Position numbers and translations under genes: made by a program. From Trema orientale (lineage: Eukaryota; Streptophyta; Magnoliopsida; Rosales; Cannabaceae), in NCBI GenBank assembly GCA_002914845.1, contig JXTC01000046.1:810721-874720 (forward strand): a DNA stretch of 64,000 nt, in the 5' to 3' direction. Numbering within the stretch: position 1 is the stretch's first letter; each line of letters starts with the position of its first letter. Shown here one piece after another: positions 46,081 to 58,150 of this stretch. The notes below the pieces were generated by a model. That model was not told where the DNA came from, did not search any database, and saw only the letters and a program-made list of their open reading frames with translations.

Positions 46081-46589
46081 GTAAGTTTTTAATATTAAAT
46101 ATGTTAAATACATTGTTTTTGCTTCTTGGCTTAGTGATTGGGTCACCAACTAACTTTCTTCCCAAATGGGGTTTGAACCTCATGACTTCATGTTATTTTT
46201 TTCTTTTTTCTTTTTTTTTGGGTTATTTTTATTACTTTTATTAGTTTTTTTTTTCCATTATTTTTATTAGTTTCATTAGTTTCTTTCAGTTATTTTTTCC
46301 ATTCTTTTTATCTCTTTCATTAGTTTCTTCCAAATTTATCTTTTATTTCATTGTTTTTATCCATTATTTTAATTTTTTCCTTAGTTTCTTCAATTTTTTC
46401 TTTTATTTAATTAGTTCTTTCTAGTTATTTTTTTTCATTTTGTTTTTAAAAATCATTAGTTTCTTCTGATTTTTTCTTCCATTAAATCTTTTCCCCCCCT
46501 CTTAGGATATATTAACTATTTTGTTTTTTCTCTAATCTTTACGAAACAAGAAAAATATGTTTTATTTTTTCTTTTTCATTTTTTTTAAC
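46081..46589. other. Pyrimidine-rich low-complexity tract
   Basis: 46190-46480 is an irregular repeat of TTTCATTAGTTTCTTCC on a T-rich background. A TGGCTTAGTGATTGG / GGTTTGAACCTC pair at 46131-46180 is a weak tRNA A/B-box resemblance. No gene. Confidence 0.45.
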
Positions 46590-47735
46590 CCAACTTTGGT
46601 TTCCAGAAAACTAGTTTGGTTTTTTTTAGCAGAATACTCTATACGTAAGTAAATCACAGGAAATAATAAAGGTTTCCTAGTAACCTGTATGATTTCCTTT
46701 TAGTTTAATGCTCTGTATATAAGTAAATTATAAGAAACCACAAAGATTTCTTGGAAACCAGTTTAGTTTCTTTATAATAGAATACCATGTATGTAAGTAA
46801 ATCACAGAAAATCAGTTTGATTTATGTGTAGCAGAATGTCTTGTATATAAATAAATAACAGGAAACCAGTTTAGTTTCTTTTTAGTAAAATTTCCTGAAT
46901 ATAAGTAAATCACATGAAGTTACAAAGATTTTTTGAAAATCAGTTTGGTTTTTTTTTAGCGAAATGCCTTATACGTAAATAAATTATTGGAAACTACAAA
47001 GGTTTCCTAAAAATCAGGTTAGTTTCTTTTTAGCGGAATGTCATGTACGTAAGTAAATCACAAGAAACCTTTGGAAACTACAAAGGTTTCCTAGAAACCA
47101 GTTTGATTTCCCTATAACAAAATATCATCTGTGTAAGTAAATCATAGGAAGTCTTTGGAAACCATAAAGGTTTCTTAGAAACTAATTTAGTTTCCTTATA
47201 ACAAAATGCCTTGTATGTAAATAAATCACAAAAAACTAAAAAAGTTTCTAGGAAACCAGTTTGTTTTATGTGTAGCAGAATATCTTGTATATAGGCAAAT
47301 CACAGGAAACTATAAAGATTTCATAGAAACCAGTTTGATTTCTTTTTAGCAAAATTTCTTGTACGTAAATAAATCACAGGAAACTATAAAGTTTTCCTTT
47401 TAGCAAAATTCCATGTACATAACTAAATTACAGGAAACTACAAAAGTTTCCTGAAAACTAGGTTGGTTTTTTTTTTTTTTAAGCAAAATGCCTTGTATGT
47501 AAGTAAATCACAGGAAATTTTTGAAAACCATATATATTTCCTGGAAAATAGTTTATTTTCCTTTTAACATATTGTCCTTGACGTAAGTAGATCACATGAA
47601 ACCACAAAGATTTCCTAAAAACCAGTTTGGTTTCATTTTTGCAGAATGTTTTATATGTAAGTAGATCATAGGAAACTGCAAAAATTTCCTAAAAACCAGT
47701 TTGGTTTCCTTTTAGCAGAATGCCAAATAACTAAT
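46590..47735. repeat. Tandem array of about 75-bp units with GGAAACCAGTTTGGTTTCC palindromes
   Basis: About 16 units of the plan GTAAGTAAATCACAGGAAAC, TACAAAGGTTTCC, GAAACCAGTTTGGTTTCC, TTTTAGCAGAATGCCTTGTA. The marker AGCAGAATGCC or its variants falls near 46628, 46701, 46776, 46831, 46885, 46959, 47034, 47117, 47203, 47274, 47349, 47402, 47482, 47557, 47640 and 47714. Spacing is about 75 bp, with 54-bp and 80-86-bp variants. Each unit carries a near-perfect palindrome plus a second inverted pair (GGAAAC/GTTTCC). Confidence 0.85.
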
Positions 47736-47749
47736 TTGGTTTCTTAGTA

Positions 47750-48005
47750 GAGGTGGCAAAATGGGTGGGTCGGTCGCCTGGCCCAAAAAGGAAAAATAAA
47801 GCCTGGATCTAGCCCGTTGGCCTGTCGGGCTCCTAGGCGAGCCAAGACAAGGCTGGGCTGGCCCGCTCTAGCCCTTTTTTTTTTTCTTTTTTCTTTTTTT
47901 AACAATAAGGGCCCCCAAAAAAAGTTATGGGCCCTTAAAAAAATGGTTGCCATGGTAATGGGTCCCGGGCTGTCCCGTTAGGCCCGACCCAAATTACCAC
48001 CTTTA
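47750..48005. mobile_element. hAT-type MITE with GC-rich arms
   Basis: Ends GAGGTGGCAAAATGGGTGGG and (reverse complement of right) AAAGGTGGTAATTTGGGTCG. Flanks TTTCTTAGTA at 47740-47749 and 48006-48015 are identical and include the 8-bp duplication expected of hAT. It interrupts the GGAAACCAGTTTGG repeat region, so it is younger than the array. Confidence 0.8.
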
Positions 48006-48740
48006 TTTCTTAGTAATCAAATTGATTGCTCTAGTTGGTTTCTTATTACTAACTAAATTAATTAGTAACCAACTTCTAGATTGGTTTCTGGTTACCAATA
48101 GAAATCAATTTGGATTGGTTTTTGGTTTCAAAAGTAACCATTAACCATTTTCTCCTAAAAAAAAAAAAGGACAGTAACCAGATTGGTTTCTCTACTGATT
48201 TCTGGTTATCAGTAGAAACTAATTTAGTTTGGCTTTCAGCTTCAAGAGTAGCCAGTAACTATTTGCTTAAAAGAGAAAAAAAATAAAAAATAAAAATTAG
48301 TAACTAATTTAGTTTCTCAGTAACCAGATTGGTTTATCAAGTTAGTTTCTCTTAACCAAATTCGTAGCAAATTACTAACTTAGTTTTCGGTTACATGTAG
48401 GAACTAATTTAGTTTTTGGTTTCAAGAGTAGTTAGTAACCATTTCCTCAAAAGAAAGAAAGAAAAAAGCCAGTAACTAATTTGGTTTCTCAGTAGCTAGA
48501 TTAGTTTCTCAAGTTGGTAACCACTTAAATTGCTAATTATTAGTTAATAGTAAAAGCTAATTTAATTTCTCGATTTCACTAACTAAGTTAACAAAATTGG
48601 TTATTGATTTGCAATAATTAATTTTGTTATTGGTTTCTAATTCTGAATAATCGATTTCTAATTCTGAATAATCGATTTCGTTACTACTAATAACTAGAAA
48701 CTATAGAAACCAAATAGCAATCATAAGCCAATAACCAAAA
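48006..48740. repeat. Second, more degenerate GTAACCANNTTGGTTTC repeat tract
   Basis: Continues beyond the hAT insertion with shorter, irregular units (AGTAACCAGATTGGTTTCT, AACTAATTTAGTTTCT, GGTTACCAATAGAAA). Related to but less regular than the 75-bp array. A 23-bp segment with TAATTCTGAATAATCGATTT is doubled at about 48640-48680. Confidence 0.6.
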
Positions 48741-51568
48741 AAACGTGGTAACTATAAGTTCTTCCGCTTAGAGAATATATATATATATATATATAAAATA
48801 ATAGGTTACTAAGTATTTGTTTTTGCTAAAATAGTTATTTACCCATATAACCTAGAAAAAAAAAATGCGAGTAAACTAATGGATTTTCATTTTCTCAAAT
48901 AATAATTAAAAAAATACATATGTTTTTCTCGTTCCATAAAGATTAAAGGAAAAAAAATAGTTTCTTGCATCTCTAAGAAAAAAAATGTAGTTATTTTTGT
49001 CATAAGAAAGGGAAAAAAAAAGAGTTAATATTTTCATTTATTAAAAAAAAAAGCAAAAACAGAAAAAGATTTTTTTTTTGAAAAAAAAAAAGAGCAAAAG
49101 AAAAAGATAGTATAAAGGAAAAAGTATTAGAAAAAAAGAAAAAGAAAAAAATAAAAATAAAAAAAAACATAAAAAAGAGAAAAATAAATGAAGTAAGAAA
49201 GGAAAAGAGAAAAAAAAAGGGAGACCTGTGATTTGAACCATCAATCGTATCCTTAAGGATACTAGAAAAACACGCTAGCCATCAGACCATGTCTTTCATC
49301 CTTTGTTATGCACAATATTTATTACATAAATTATTTAACAAATGAGAACTTATTTACGAAAATACCACTGCGTTTTAGATGTCGTACTTTTTAGAATTTT
49401 CTTTTAGAAAAGTCATATAAAAGTTGAATAATTTTTTAAAACCGTAATTTTAGAATTATTTTTTGAAAAATCGTATTGCGTGTCATTTACCCATTTCTTT
49501 TCTTAGCAGAGACATCTCCCTAGCCCATAAATATGGCCTTTCATTTGGAGGAAATTAGGCCATACACAGCCTTTTTTGAAAGGTTTTGAAAAATACAATA
49601 AGTTCATTTTTTAGGACATCCTTGATGTTCCTAAAAATGCCATTTTTAAAAAAAATTTACAATAGGTCATTTTGGCCTAAGTTAGTCCTATCCATATCAT
49701 TTTTCCTATTTGTAAACCAAAACACACCAATGAGCGACGGAAAGAAATAAGAGAGAAAGAAAGATAAAGAAAAGAAATAATTGAGTAGAGAATTCTCGCA
49801 TATCAATATTTGTATTGGCATTTATATTCTTGTCTCTAATATTTTATTTACACACATAACAATTATATACGAGCCAACCTTTTTGTGCTTTTCAAAAAAA
49901 GAGAAAAAATTATCAGTTTTGAGAGAGAAAAAATAAACTGGTGTGGTCCTAAGTTTTAGGCCTAATATTTCAAGCTGCATTCGTCTCCACAGGACATGTA
50001 ATCGCACACAAATCTAATTCTAAGGTGCCTCCATACTTTCTAGGCTTATCCAAAGTGCCTCTATACTATATACCTTATGACTAAATTTTTAGTAAGCCTA
50101 TATAAATATGTGAAAACTTTGCTTCCTTTTCTCATTTTCAATATTGCCCCATTGATGATGTCTCGAAAGAATGAGCCAAAACAAAAGATTTCATTATCAT
50201 CTTCTTTCTAGACGGCGAACGACTTTTCTCGACCTTCAGATGCTTATATTGGGCATGGGAGAAGGAAAAATCAATGTGAGTTCATCGAGAACAATGACAG
50301 TCTCCATATAGAAAAATGAAAACGTAGTAAGGACCTACTCACAAACATTATCTGATTAAATATGAATTACTAGACACTACAATACATATCTCTTCTCTTC
50401 TGAGGAACAACATATGTGAACGTTTTGAGTGCCATTGAGTTCTGAAAGAAAAATCACCGTATTAGTAAACTACACTATTTTATAGGTCCTTTTAGAAGAA
50501 AAATATTGTGGTCCAACAAATTCAGGGTGTCCAAAAATACTTTAACCACTCCAAGAAAAAGAAATAAACTAGGAGCATCAAATATTATAGACATGGCACA
50601 AACATTAATACAAGTGCAACGTAATTTCTAGGTATCGATGGTACTGTTAATGACACAATATAAATATATATCATATTATCGTACATAATAATATCAACAT
50701 ATCACATTCGGACTTGCCTATATATGACTTGTATGGCCACTATACCGTTTTATTAGCCAAGGCTCAAGATATTTTACAACAATATCGTATTCATTCTCAT
50801 TATAAAATTTTTTTGGGAATAATTAGAGCGTGACTTCATGCTACAACATGAATATATATACAATTACCAAAATGTGATGCATGCTTTGCAAAAAATTAAG
50901 ATTGATGTTGAGTTCAATTTAGATACAAAAAAAGAACAAACGACTTTTTATACGTACATTGGAAAATAGTTGAATTCAGAAAATAAAAGTTGTCAACAAA
51001 AAAGCTCCTTAACATATGAATTTTACATGGAGTTATTATTAAAAAAAAAAAAATGAAAGTACTCATTGAATTTCTAGCTATATCAAATAAAATATTTGGT
51101 TTCTAGCAATAAAAACTTTGAGTTTTTAGTTATATCGAATAAAACTTTGTGATTTTGAAATCTAGTCAAATTAGGTTCAAAACAACTATTTGATCAAAAT
51201 TTTGTACAAGAACATATAGCATGATTAAGAAACAAATTCACTTTTTTCAGTTGTATCATACTTTTAAAAGAAAATGATAAAAGGAATAAGGAAACCACGG
51301 TCCATCAAAAACAAATTTAGGTAACCAAAAGAATGAAAACAGTTGATCGTGGCAATTATGATATTAAATCAAAGCCCAGTTGATCTTGATTAATGTCTGA
51401 AGCCAATTTTGGGAAGAATAGCGGATATATCTACGTGTCATGAATCCCAGGCACGGACAAAATCATGTAGACAAGTTGTCAATATTTCAATCATATCAAT
51501 TCGAAAGGGAACAGTTCCGTTTACAAATGTGATTGACATTTTAGATAGTTTTTTAGTTTAGTTTATAC
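48741..51568. other. AT-rich spacer
   Basis: (TA)n at 48776-48796, then an A-rich tract at 48840-49220. A palindromic piece at about 49350-49490 resembles the TACGGTTTT-type MITE arms at 44.8 and 62.3 kb. A tRNA-like hairpin set lies at 49222-49294. From 49500 to 51568 I see no gene or clear repeat. Confidence 0.4.
49222..49294 (-). other. Degenerate tRNA-like sequence
   Basis: On minus: acceptor-like AGACATG pairs with CAGGTCT at the other end (one mismatch). The A box resembles TGGTCTGATGG, the hairpin is GTATCCTTAAGGATAC, and the T arm is TGATGGTTCAAATCA with a good B box. The D region is about 6 nt too long and the anticodon loop is irregular, so it is a tRNA relic or SINE head rather than a working tRNA. 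Confidence 0.35.
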
Positions 51569-52278
51569 TAGGGTGTGTTCATGGCCGGTTTGGACGGTCT
51601 AAATCGTCACCAGAAATCAATCCGAATATGCGGTTTGGCCGGTTTATCAATTCGTGCGGTTTGAGTTTGTCGATTCAAACCGGCCAAACTGCACCTATAT
51701 TTTTGCGGCCGGTTTGAGCGGTTTCCGCGGTTTGAAAACTTAAAAAATTTGAATTAATACAATATCAACTAAGCTCATATCATAATCATATTTTATCTAA
51801 AATATAAAGTCCAAATATAAAACGAAACTATAACATAGTTAAAAGCTATAACCAAATCGAAAGTCATAGTAAACTTAAATTTTAGTTACAACTTACAACT
51901 TAATCAAATTGAATAGTAAACTTAAAGTCTTTAATCTTAAACATATCATAACAATAAGACTTAAAGTCTAAAATATCATAAGAGTCTTAAGTAACATAGT
52001 CCTAAATAAGCTAAGAGTAATCATTACTCAATTAGAATGAATGAGCTTAAATTTTTAACTATTAATATACATTTAAAAAAAATACATATACAAACTTATT
52101 AGCCGGTTCGGTTTGAATCCAACCGAATTTTTCTAAAACCGAAAATCAAACCGGCCAAGTCGGTTTTCATATTTTCTAATCCGTAACCGGCCATTTAAGA
52201 AAAAAAACCACACGGATTAGGCGGTTTGGATTGGATTGGGCGGTTTCCACGGTTTGACGGTTTTTTTGAACACCCCTA
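51569..52278. mobile_element. hAT non-autonomous element, 710 bp
   Basis: Ends TAGGGTGTGTTCATGG and (reverse complement) TAGGGGTGTTCAAAAA. Perfect 8-bp flanks GTTTATAC (51561-51568 and 52279-52286). Subterminal CGGTTTGG / CCAAACCG motifs are dense at both ends and absent from the AT-rich centre. No transposase. Confidence 0.92.
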
Positions 52279-55144
52279 GTTTATACTGTCAAATTATGCT
52301 TGTGCAAATATCTTAATTATATCCGCACCACAAAAAAAAAAAAAATCTTATTTATATGAAATAGTATCGCCTAGTTTTGGTAATTTATTAAGATGCTACA
52401 ACACTACAAGTTACAATTTATACCTTTTCTTAAATGCACTTTTACACACGACTCAAAAATTTTATAAATTTAATTATGATCTAGATGTTTTTTTTTTAAT
52501 CATAATTACAGCAGGCACATTAATACCGGACTAGCCCAAATTCTGAGATCTATTTAATAGAAAAAAAAAAATTAGTTCGTTTGCAAAATGAATTCTTTTA
52601 TTTGGGACATTATATATCCCATTTTATAACTCGACTACCTTTGACCATGCCCGAAATGTTTGTCAGACCATTAAAATGTCCTAATGTTTTTGAAAAGTGG
52701 GGTATTTTCCAAAAGATACTATTAAAATGGTCTATTACATATAATTTCATAAAATTTTATACGTTTTGATATGAGCATTTGCATTTGGTTTGATTCATGG
52801 AAGATGTTTGATCATTGGGTTGGCCAATAATAGTCTTGCTAGCTGGAGCCTTCAATAATTAAGTCCGGCATGAAAAACAGCGATTAGAAATATTTCCATT
52901 CGTTTAAATGTCTCATTATAATCAAACTCAAGGGCATGGATAGTAATATTTGACCTTAGTTTCAATTAGTGTTCGTTAAACTTCGAAACCTAGTGGTGGG
53001 ACATAATTTTGTCCAGATGACTAATCCAAGTTCAATCATGTTTTTTGAAGCTATTACTTCTAATGGTAAAATTAGGTTGTCAATCATATTTCAAAAAAAA
53101 AAAAAAAAAAGTTGTCAATCTAAAGCTGTAAAGCAAAAGGACAAAAATGTCAATTTTATCGCTCTCAAAATTTAAGCAGTCAGAGAGAAGCAATTGTTTC
53201 CAGATATGATCAACAATGTTGATATCGAATATATATTACGAAAATCAGGAAATTTTTCTTAAAACATATTGTATTATTTACGCTAGTTTGTGTCCAAGAT
53301 AAAATAATATACATGTTCTACACACTAATAAAAGGGGCTATTTTGCACAAATTTTTTAAAAGGAGCGTATTCCTTAAAACACACTTATATTTTGCCAAAA
53401 AAAAAAAAAAAACCCCTATTTTGTTGAATACAATACGACATGAATTATAACTAGTATGAGAAAACCGCCAAACTCAATTATTAGCAAAAATTAAACCCCA
53501 CTTTATTTGTTTATTTTTAAAATTTTTATTTTATTTTATTTTTTTCTTATTTGATACCCCAAAAGAGTTTTGAGTATGAATTGTATTTTTGGTCCAAAAA
53601 TTATCTTTCCCAAAATATTGCACTTAAGTAGTTATAAATTTAGTTATTTATGTGCTTTATATAAGTGATTAATTTGATCCTTTTCCACAGTCGAACTACA
53701 TGAAATGTGTAATTGAAATCCGCGGATGTTTAATACTCTTGTAATAGTTATGGTTATCGAGGGGGCAAAAAAAGAAGGGGGAGGGGGGGAGAAAAAAAAA
53801 ACAAATAAATAAGATTACTCAGTTTAACCTTTAAAATCTAGTAATTCACGACCAAATTCTTCCATTAAATAATTGAAATTCTCTCTAATTCACGACCAAA
53901 TTCTTCCATTCAATAATTGAAATTCTCTATGTTTTTCTTGAAAAACCACATGAATCGAAACCTGAATACTACAATAAAAATTCGGGTAGACACGGTAATT
54001 AATTCAAAGTCAAATTCTTCCTAAATTTATTTCGCTTTCACACAGAATATATTATTTTCTACCTTTTGTTTTGGAAAAAAGGCATTAATTTGGAATTTTT
54101 GCGATATTTTGTACTGAAAAAAAGTTTCCAAAAAGTTTTGTGGACATTTTGAAACATTCTGGTGACATTATTGGTGCAACACTGATATATCTATCAATAT
54201 CAACATTTATTTTTGTTTATTAATTTATAATCGCCATTGTATCGACATCAATACATCCTCAAAATTATCGACATTTTACTAATATTTTACGTATATATAC
54301 TCGAGAAAAAATTATTTATTCCCCAATAGTTATGCCAATCCTTTTAAGGAAACGATAATTAACGCAATAATGTATCATGTTCCGATGTTTCAGTCCTGAC
54401 AACAGCCCATGTTCGAAAGTCACTTATTGGTCTCCTAACCTCAAAGGCAGTGCGGAGGTGTGAAAAAGTAGGTTAGGTTCTTTCTTTCTTTTTTTTTTTT
54501 TAAAAATAAAATAACGTAGCTAACATACAAGTTCAATATTCATGTAATTGCGAGATATTAATTAGCTACTTTTTCTGGCAAACTTTAGTCAATCTAAAGT
54601 CAGTTTAATATTCAAATATGAGATAGTACGTACGTAGTAGCTTAACTTTTTCTTTTTTCGCCGTTTACTTCGAAGTAAAAAGGAAAGAAAAAAATAGAAG
54701 AGAATGTAATTTTGTAGAGAAATGAAATGAATGAGAGGGGACGTAGGTAGAAAGATCAGTGCATATAATATAAACTTGAGTAGTAGTGAAGTTGAAGTTA
54801 TTGTTGTAGTAAAAATATACTTTAGATTAAAAGGTAATGATATATGAATCTAAAATCATTAATTAATTTGGACATACGTAACCTAAAATCAAGAAATTGA
54901 TTAAAAATATACGTTGTCACATAATTAATATCATGTGTAGTTACAAACTCATGCACATAAGGACGTTCTTTATTAATTAGGTAGCAGAAGAAAAAGAAAA
55001 ACAACGGCAGCCACAAGTAAAACGCACGACAATTATAAGGCCAACGAACATACATGTAGGAAAGTTATAATACCGAATATATATATATATACACACACAC
55101 ACGACGCATACACGTACGCACTAATTAACAAGTGATGAGATAGC
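52279..55144. other. AT-rich spacer
   Basis: A 44-bp tandem duplication (TAATTCACGACCAAATTCTT at 53842 and 53886) and (TA)n(CA)n at 55077-55103. A 74-bp segment at 54945-55018 recurs near 58489. The rest holds no recognisable gene. Confidence 0.45.
54945..55018 (+). repeat. 74-bp direct repeat, copy 1 (flanks CYP79 exons)
   Basis: 71 of 74 positions match 58489-58562 in the same orientation (AAACTCATGCACATAAGGAC ... GGCAGCCACAAGT). The two copies bracket the CYP79 pseudogene exons. Confidence 0.8.
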
Positions 55145-58100
55145 TCAAGATGCATATGACATAGACTTTAATAGAGAAAAATAGACACAAGGATTCAAGC
55201 GAGGCTTTGCATGGGCATACAAGGGCGTAGCCTTAAACAAGGACTTGGCCTCGCTCAAGTCGATCTTCTCCATGCCTTGTAGAATACTCCACGTGAAACC
55301 TTGCACAAGCCTTCCCAAAAGCATAACAGTCACGTTCGACCCCAGCCCCACCCCAGTGCACCCTCTCCTCCCCGTAGTGAAGCTGATGAAGCGCAGGTCG
55401 GCCTCCGCCAGGTCACGGCGGTTGTCGGCCAGGTGGCGGTCCGGGTCGAAGCCCAGCGGGTCATCCCAGACGGCGGGGTTGCGGCCGAGGCCGGGGCGGC
55501 TGAGCAGAATGCTGCTGCCCCTGGAGATGAAGTAGCCAGCGACTGTGCAATCGGCAATGGAGACGTGGGGGAGATTGGAGGGCGCAACCGGGTGGAGGCG
55601 GACAGCTTCTCTTGCGCAGGCTATGATGTAAGGGAGGTGAGGGATGTCGGACTCTTGGAGGAGCCTGTCCTTACTGCCTACTACCCTATCCACTTCCTCC
55701 GTTGCTCTTCGGAGCATCTCTGGCTGGTTCAACATCTCGGATAGGGCCCACTCTGCTGCGCCGTATGGATTGTCTACTACAGTCTACAGCCAAAAACAGT
55801 TCCTGCTTTTTGCAATTTGCAATTACATATGTATATTCATTTGGATTCATTCATAGATATATCATAACGTCCGTTCAAACTAACTAATGAGTGAGCATTA
55901 TTGTAGGATGGAATTGGCCCCTACACTTTTGTGCGTGGTGGCTAATTGATGTGCCAGCATTGTAAAATTTCCATCATATGTACATACAATTGGCCCGTGC
56001 CCTTTTGTGCGTCGTTTTATTCATAAATAAAAGATAAATAAAGTAGAGATGACAAGACACTTGCATAAAAAATGTATAACAAATAATATATATGACGTGT
56101 ATTTTAATCAATTCTAATGTGGTGTATATTTTAATTATTTCTTATTTCGAAGTGGAGTCAAATTATATAAAACTATGTGATTAAAAATAATATAATTACA
56201 AGATTATGATGTCTCAATTTTTACTATAAATGAAAAGGTATCTTCGTCTAATTGTTCATAATATAATGTTAATATCTGGAATAAATAAAGTGTGTTTATG
56301 CATATATGCTATTGATTAGTTCTATAAATGTATTATTCTCCTTTTAATTTTTGATATAATGTGATCAAAACATCAATATTTTAGTTTGACGTGAATTAGG
56401 ATCATATAAAAATTAATCACAGAAACAATCCATCTTCATATTCTTGCTTAATTAAATATGCAAGAATTAGGAGATGCAAATCATAATTAACCTAGCTATG
56501 TGGTGTTTTTTCTTTTTTTCTTTTTCCCTCTCCACTTGTTAACCGTACTAAGAAATATTCAAGTTATCAGTGCAAATAGAAACTAGTTATACATGAATTT
56601 AAGGGGACTAAAGAAAAGTAAATACTTTAAGAAATATTCAAGTTATCAGTGCAAATAGAAACTAGTTATATATGAATTTAAGGGGACTAAAGAAAAGTAA
56701 AATATTTTAGTATTTTTTTCCAATATATATATAATAAGTCCATCAGTGTTACGATTATGTAGCTAGAAATGTATAACTACTCAAGACATTCTGCTTTTAA
56801 ACAAATGCTAATAAATTTACGAAAGACATACAAAAATATCTACTAATTTAAATGTCATTGTGTTAGAATTTATTTTTTATTCTTAAAAATGAAAGTAATG
56901 AATGATATCTAAAAACTAAAGGCTATTTGATACAAAACCATCTGATGAATTCCAAATTGAGTTGTAAAATTAATCCTAAACTCATTTTTTTGGAACAAAA
57001 TTCTTGATGTTAGAGAATTTAGATTTTGTCACTCCTAATTGTAACAGAAGCCTTATGTAGTGTGAAATCAAAAGATATAACTGGTATTTTAGATATTTTA
57101 CTCATTTTCACCCAACAACTTGACATATATTTTTAATATATATTATACACATATTTGCTTATCACTAAATATAAAATCCTTATAATAATCATGAACTTTA
57201 CATGTTTAAAAGTAAATTTTTAACTGAATAACATATACATATTATGTAAAAAAAATCAATATTAATTTTTATATAACTAAGTTAAAAATCAAACCCTAAT
57301 TTTAGTTTTAAAGTATAATTCAACTCAAGAAATCATAATATAATTAAAAGTGCATAACATAACTACAATGAAATTATTTAAAAAAAAAACATTTTATGAG
57401 TCATTAATATAGTGTGAAAAGAAGTCAAAAAATCTTGTTTGGGTATTTAAATTTGGTGGAAGAGTAATGGCAACTAGTGCTAGTCAATGACCAGCAGAAA
57501 AATAATATTTTAATTAGGGAGTAGGCGACGCTAATCAATGTAATGCAATAAAGTCATTGAAAAACCCAAAACATTCCTCTTTTTCTATAAGCTTCTTATA
57601 ATTTTTGAATTAAATAGGAAAAAATGAAAAAAAAAAGAAGATGAAACTCTTTGAAATACCAGTACTTATGTCCTTAATTTGACTTCACACTATGTGAAGC
57701 TTTCATTATGAAAAGGTGTGTCATAATAAATATTCTCAACACTAAGAGATTTTGCTGCAAAAAAATAAATTCAAGATTAATTTTACTAAATTAGTTAGAA
57801 TTTTGTAGTTTTCGTATTAAATAGCCAAAATTAATTTAAAAAAAAAAAATCAAAGTGTGTGTACAATTAGCACATATTGACCTAGCTAGCTCACTGTGAC
57901 TTGCGCTCGGACTTCTTCGTCGGACAAAAGTGGGTCCCCATAAGAAATATCCTTGAGCGAGATGAAAACATCAAGCAAGTCCTCAGGCTCCTTCCTCATC
58001 CCATATTCCCATCTCTGCATAGTCGAATTCTATCGTTGACTTCAATGGGATCTTGGTACTTGTTGATCACTTTCATGGCCTCATTAACCGTCTTCTGATG

Positions 58101-58150
58101 CCCATCTAAGTCCAGCCATTTCAACCACGGAAGGTAGTCCGAACACAGAA
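55145..58150 (-). pseudogene. CYP79-family cytochrome P450, truncated and frameshifted
   Basis: Exon 2 is 55802-55145: EWALSEMLNQPEMLRRA, CAREAVRLHPVAPSNLPHVS (ExxR helix), FDPDRHL (PERF position), FTTGRRGCTG (heme-binding loop with the Cys ligand) and LGRLVQGFTWS. Exon 1 remnant is about 58150-57895: CSDYLPWLKWLDLDGHQK, then EPEDLLDVFISLKD and LLSDEEVRAQVT, ending at donor GTGAGC. AQVT joins exon 2 ELFLA exactly as in CYP79s. Damage: a 7-nt insertion at 55781-55787 right after ELFLA, a one-base-type frameshift near 58020, and no N-terminal half (about 250 residues). CYP79s convert amino acids to aldoximes for cyanogenic glucosides or related defence compounds. Exon 2 is strikingly GC-rich (55330-55600) against its surroundings. 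The intron is 2.1 kb. Confidence 0.88.
56549..56704. repeat. 79-bp tandem duplication in CYP79 intron
   Basis: TAAGAAATATTCAAGTTATC starts at 56549 and 56628. The copies differ by only a base or two (TATACATG/TATATATG), so the duplication is recent compared with the frameshifts of the gene. Confidence 0.85.

Noticed and set aside
46131-46185. tRNA-like A and B boxes
   Set aside because: No acceptor stem or anticodon arm can be formed.
49041-49244. Phe-rich 67-codon frame on minus
   Set aside because: Translation of an A-rich tract.
55301-55744. 147-codon and 96-codon open frames on plus, and an 85-codon frame on minus
   Set aside because: Shadows produced by the GC-rich CYP79 exon 2; the frame with the heme motif is the real one.
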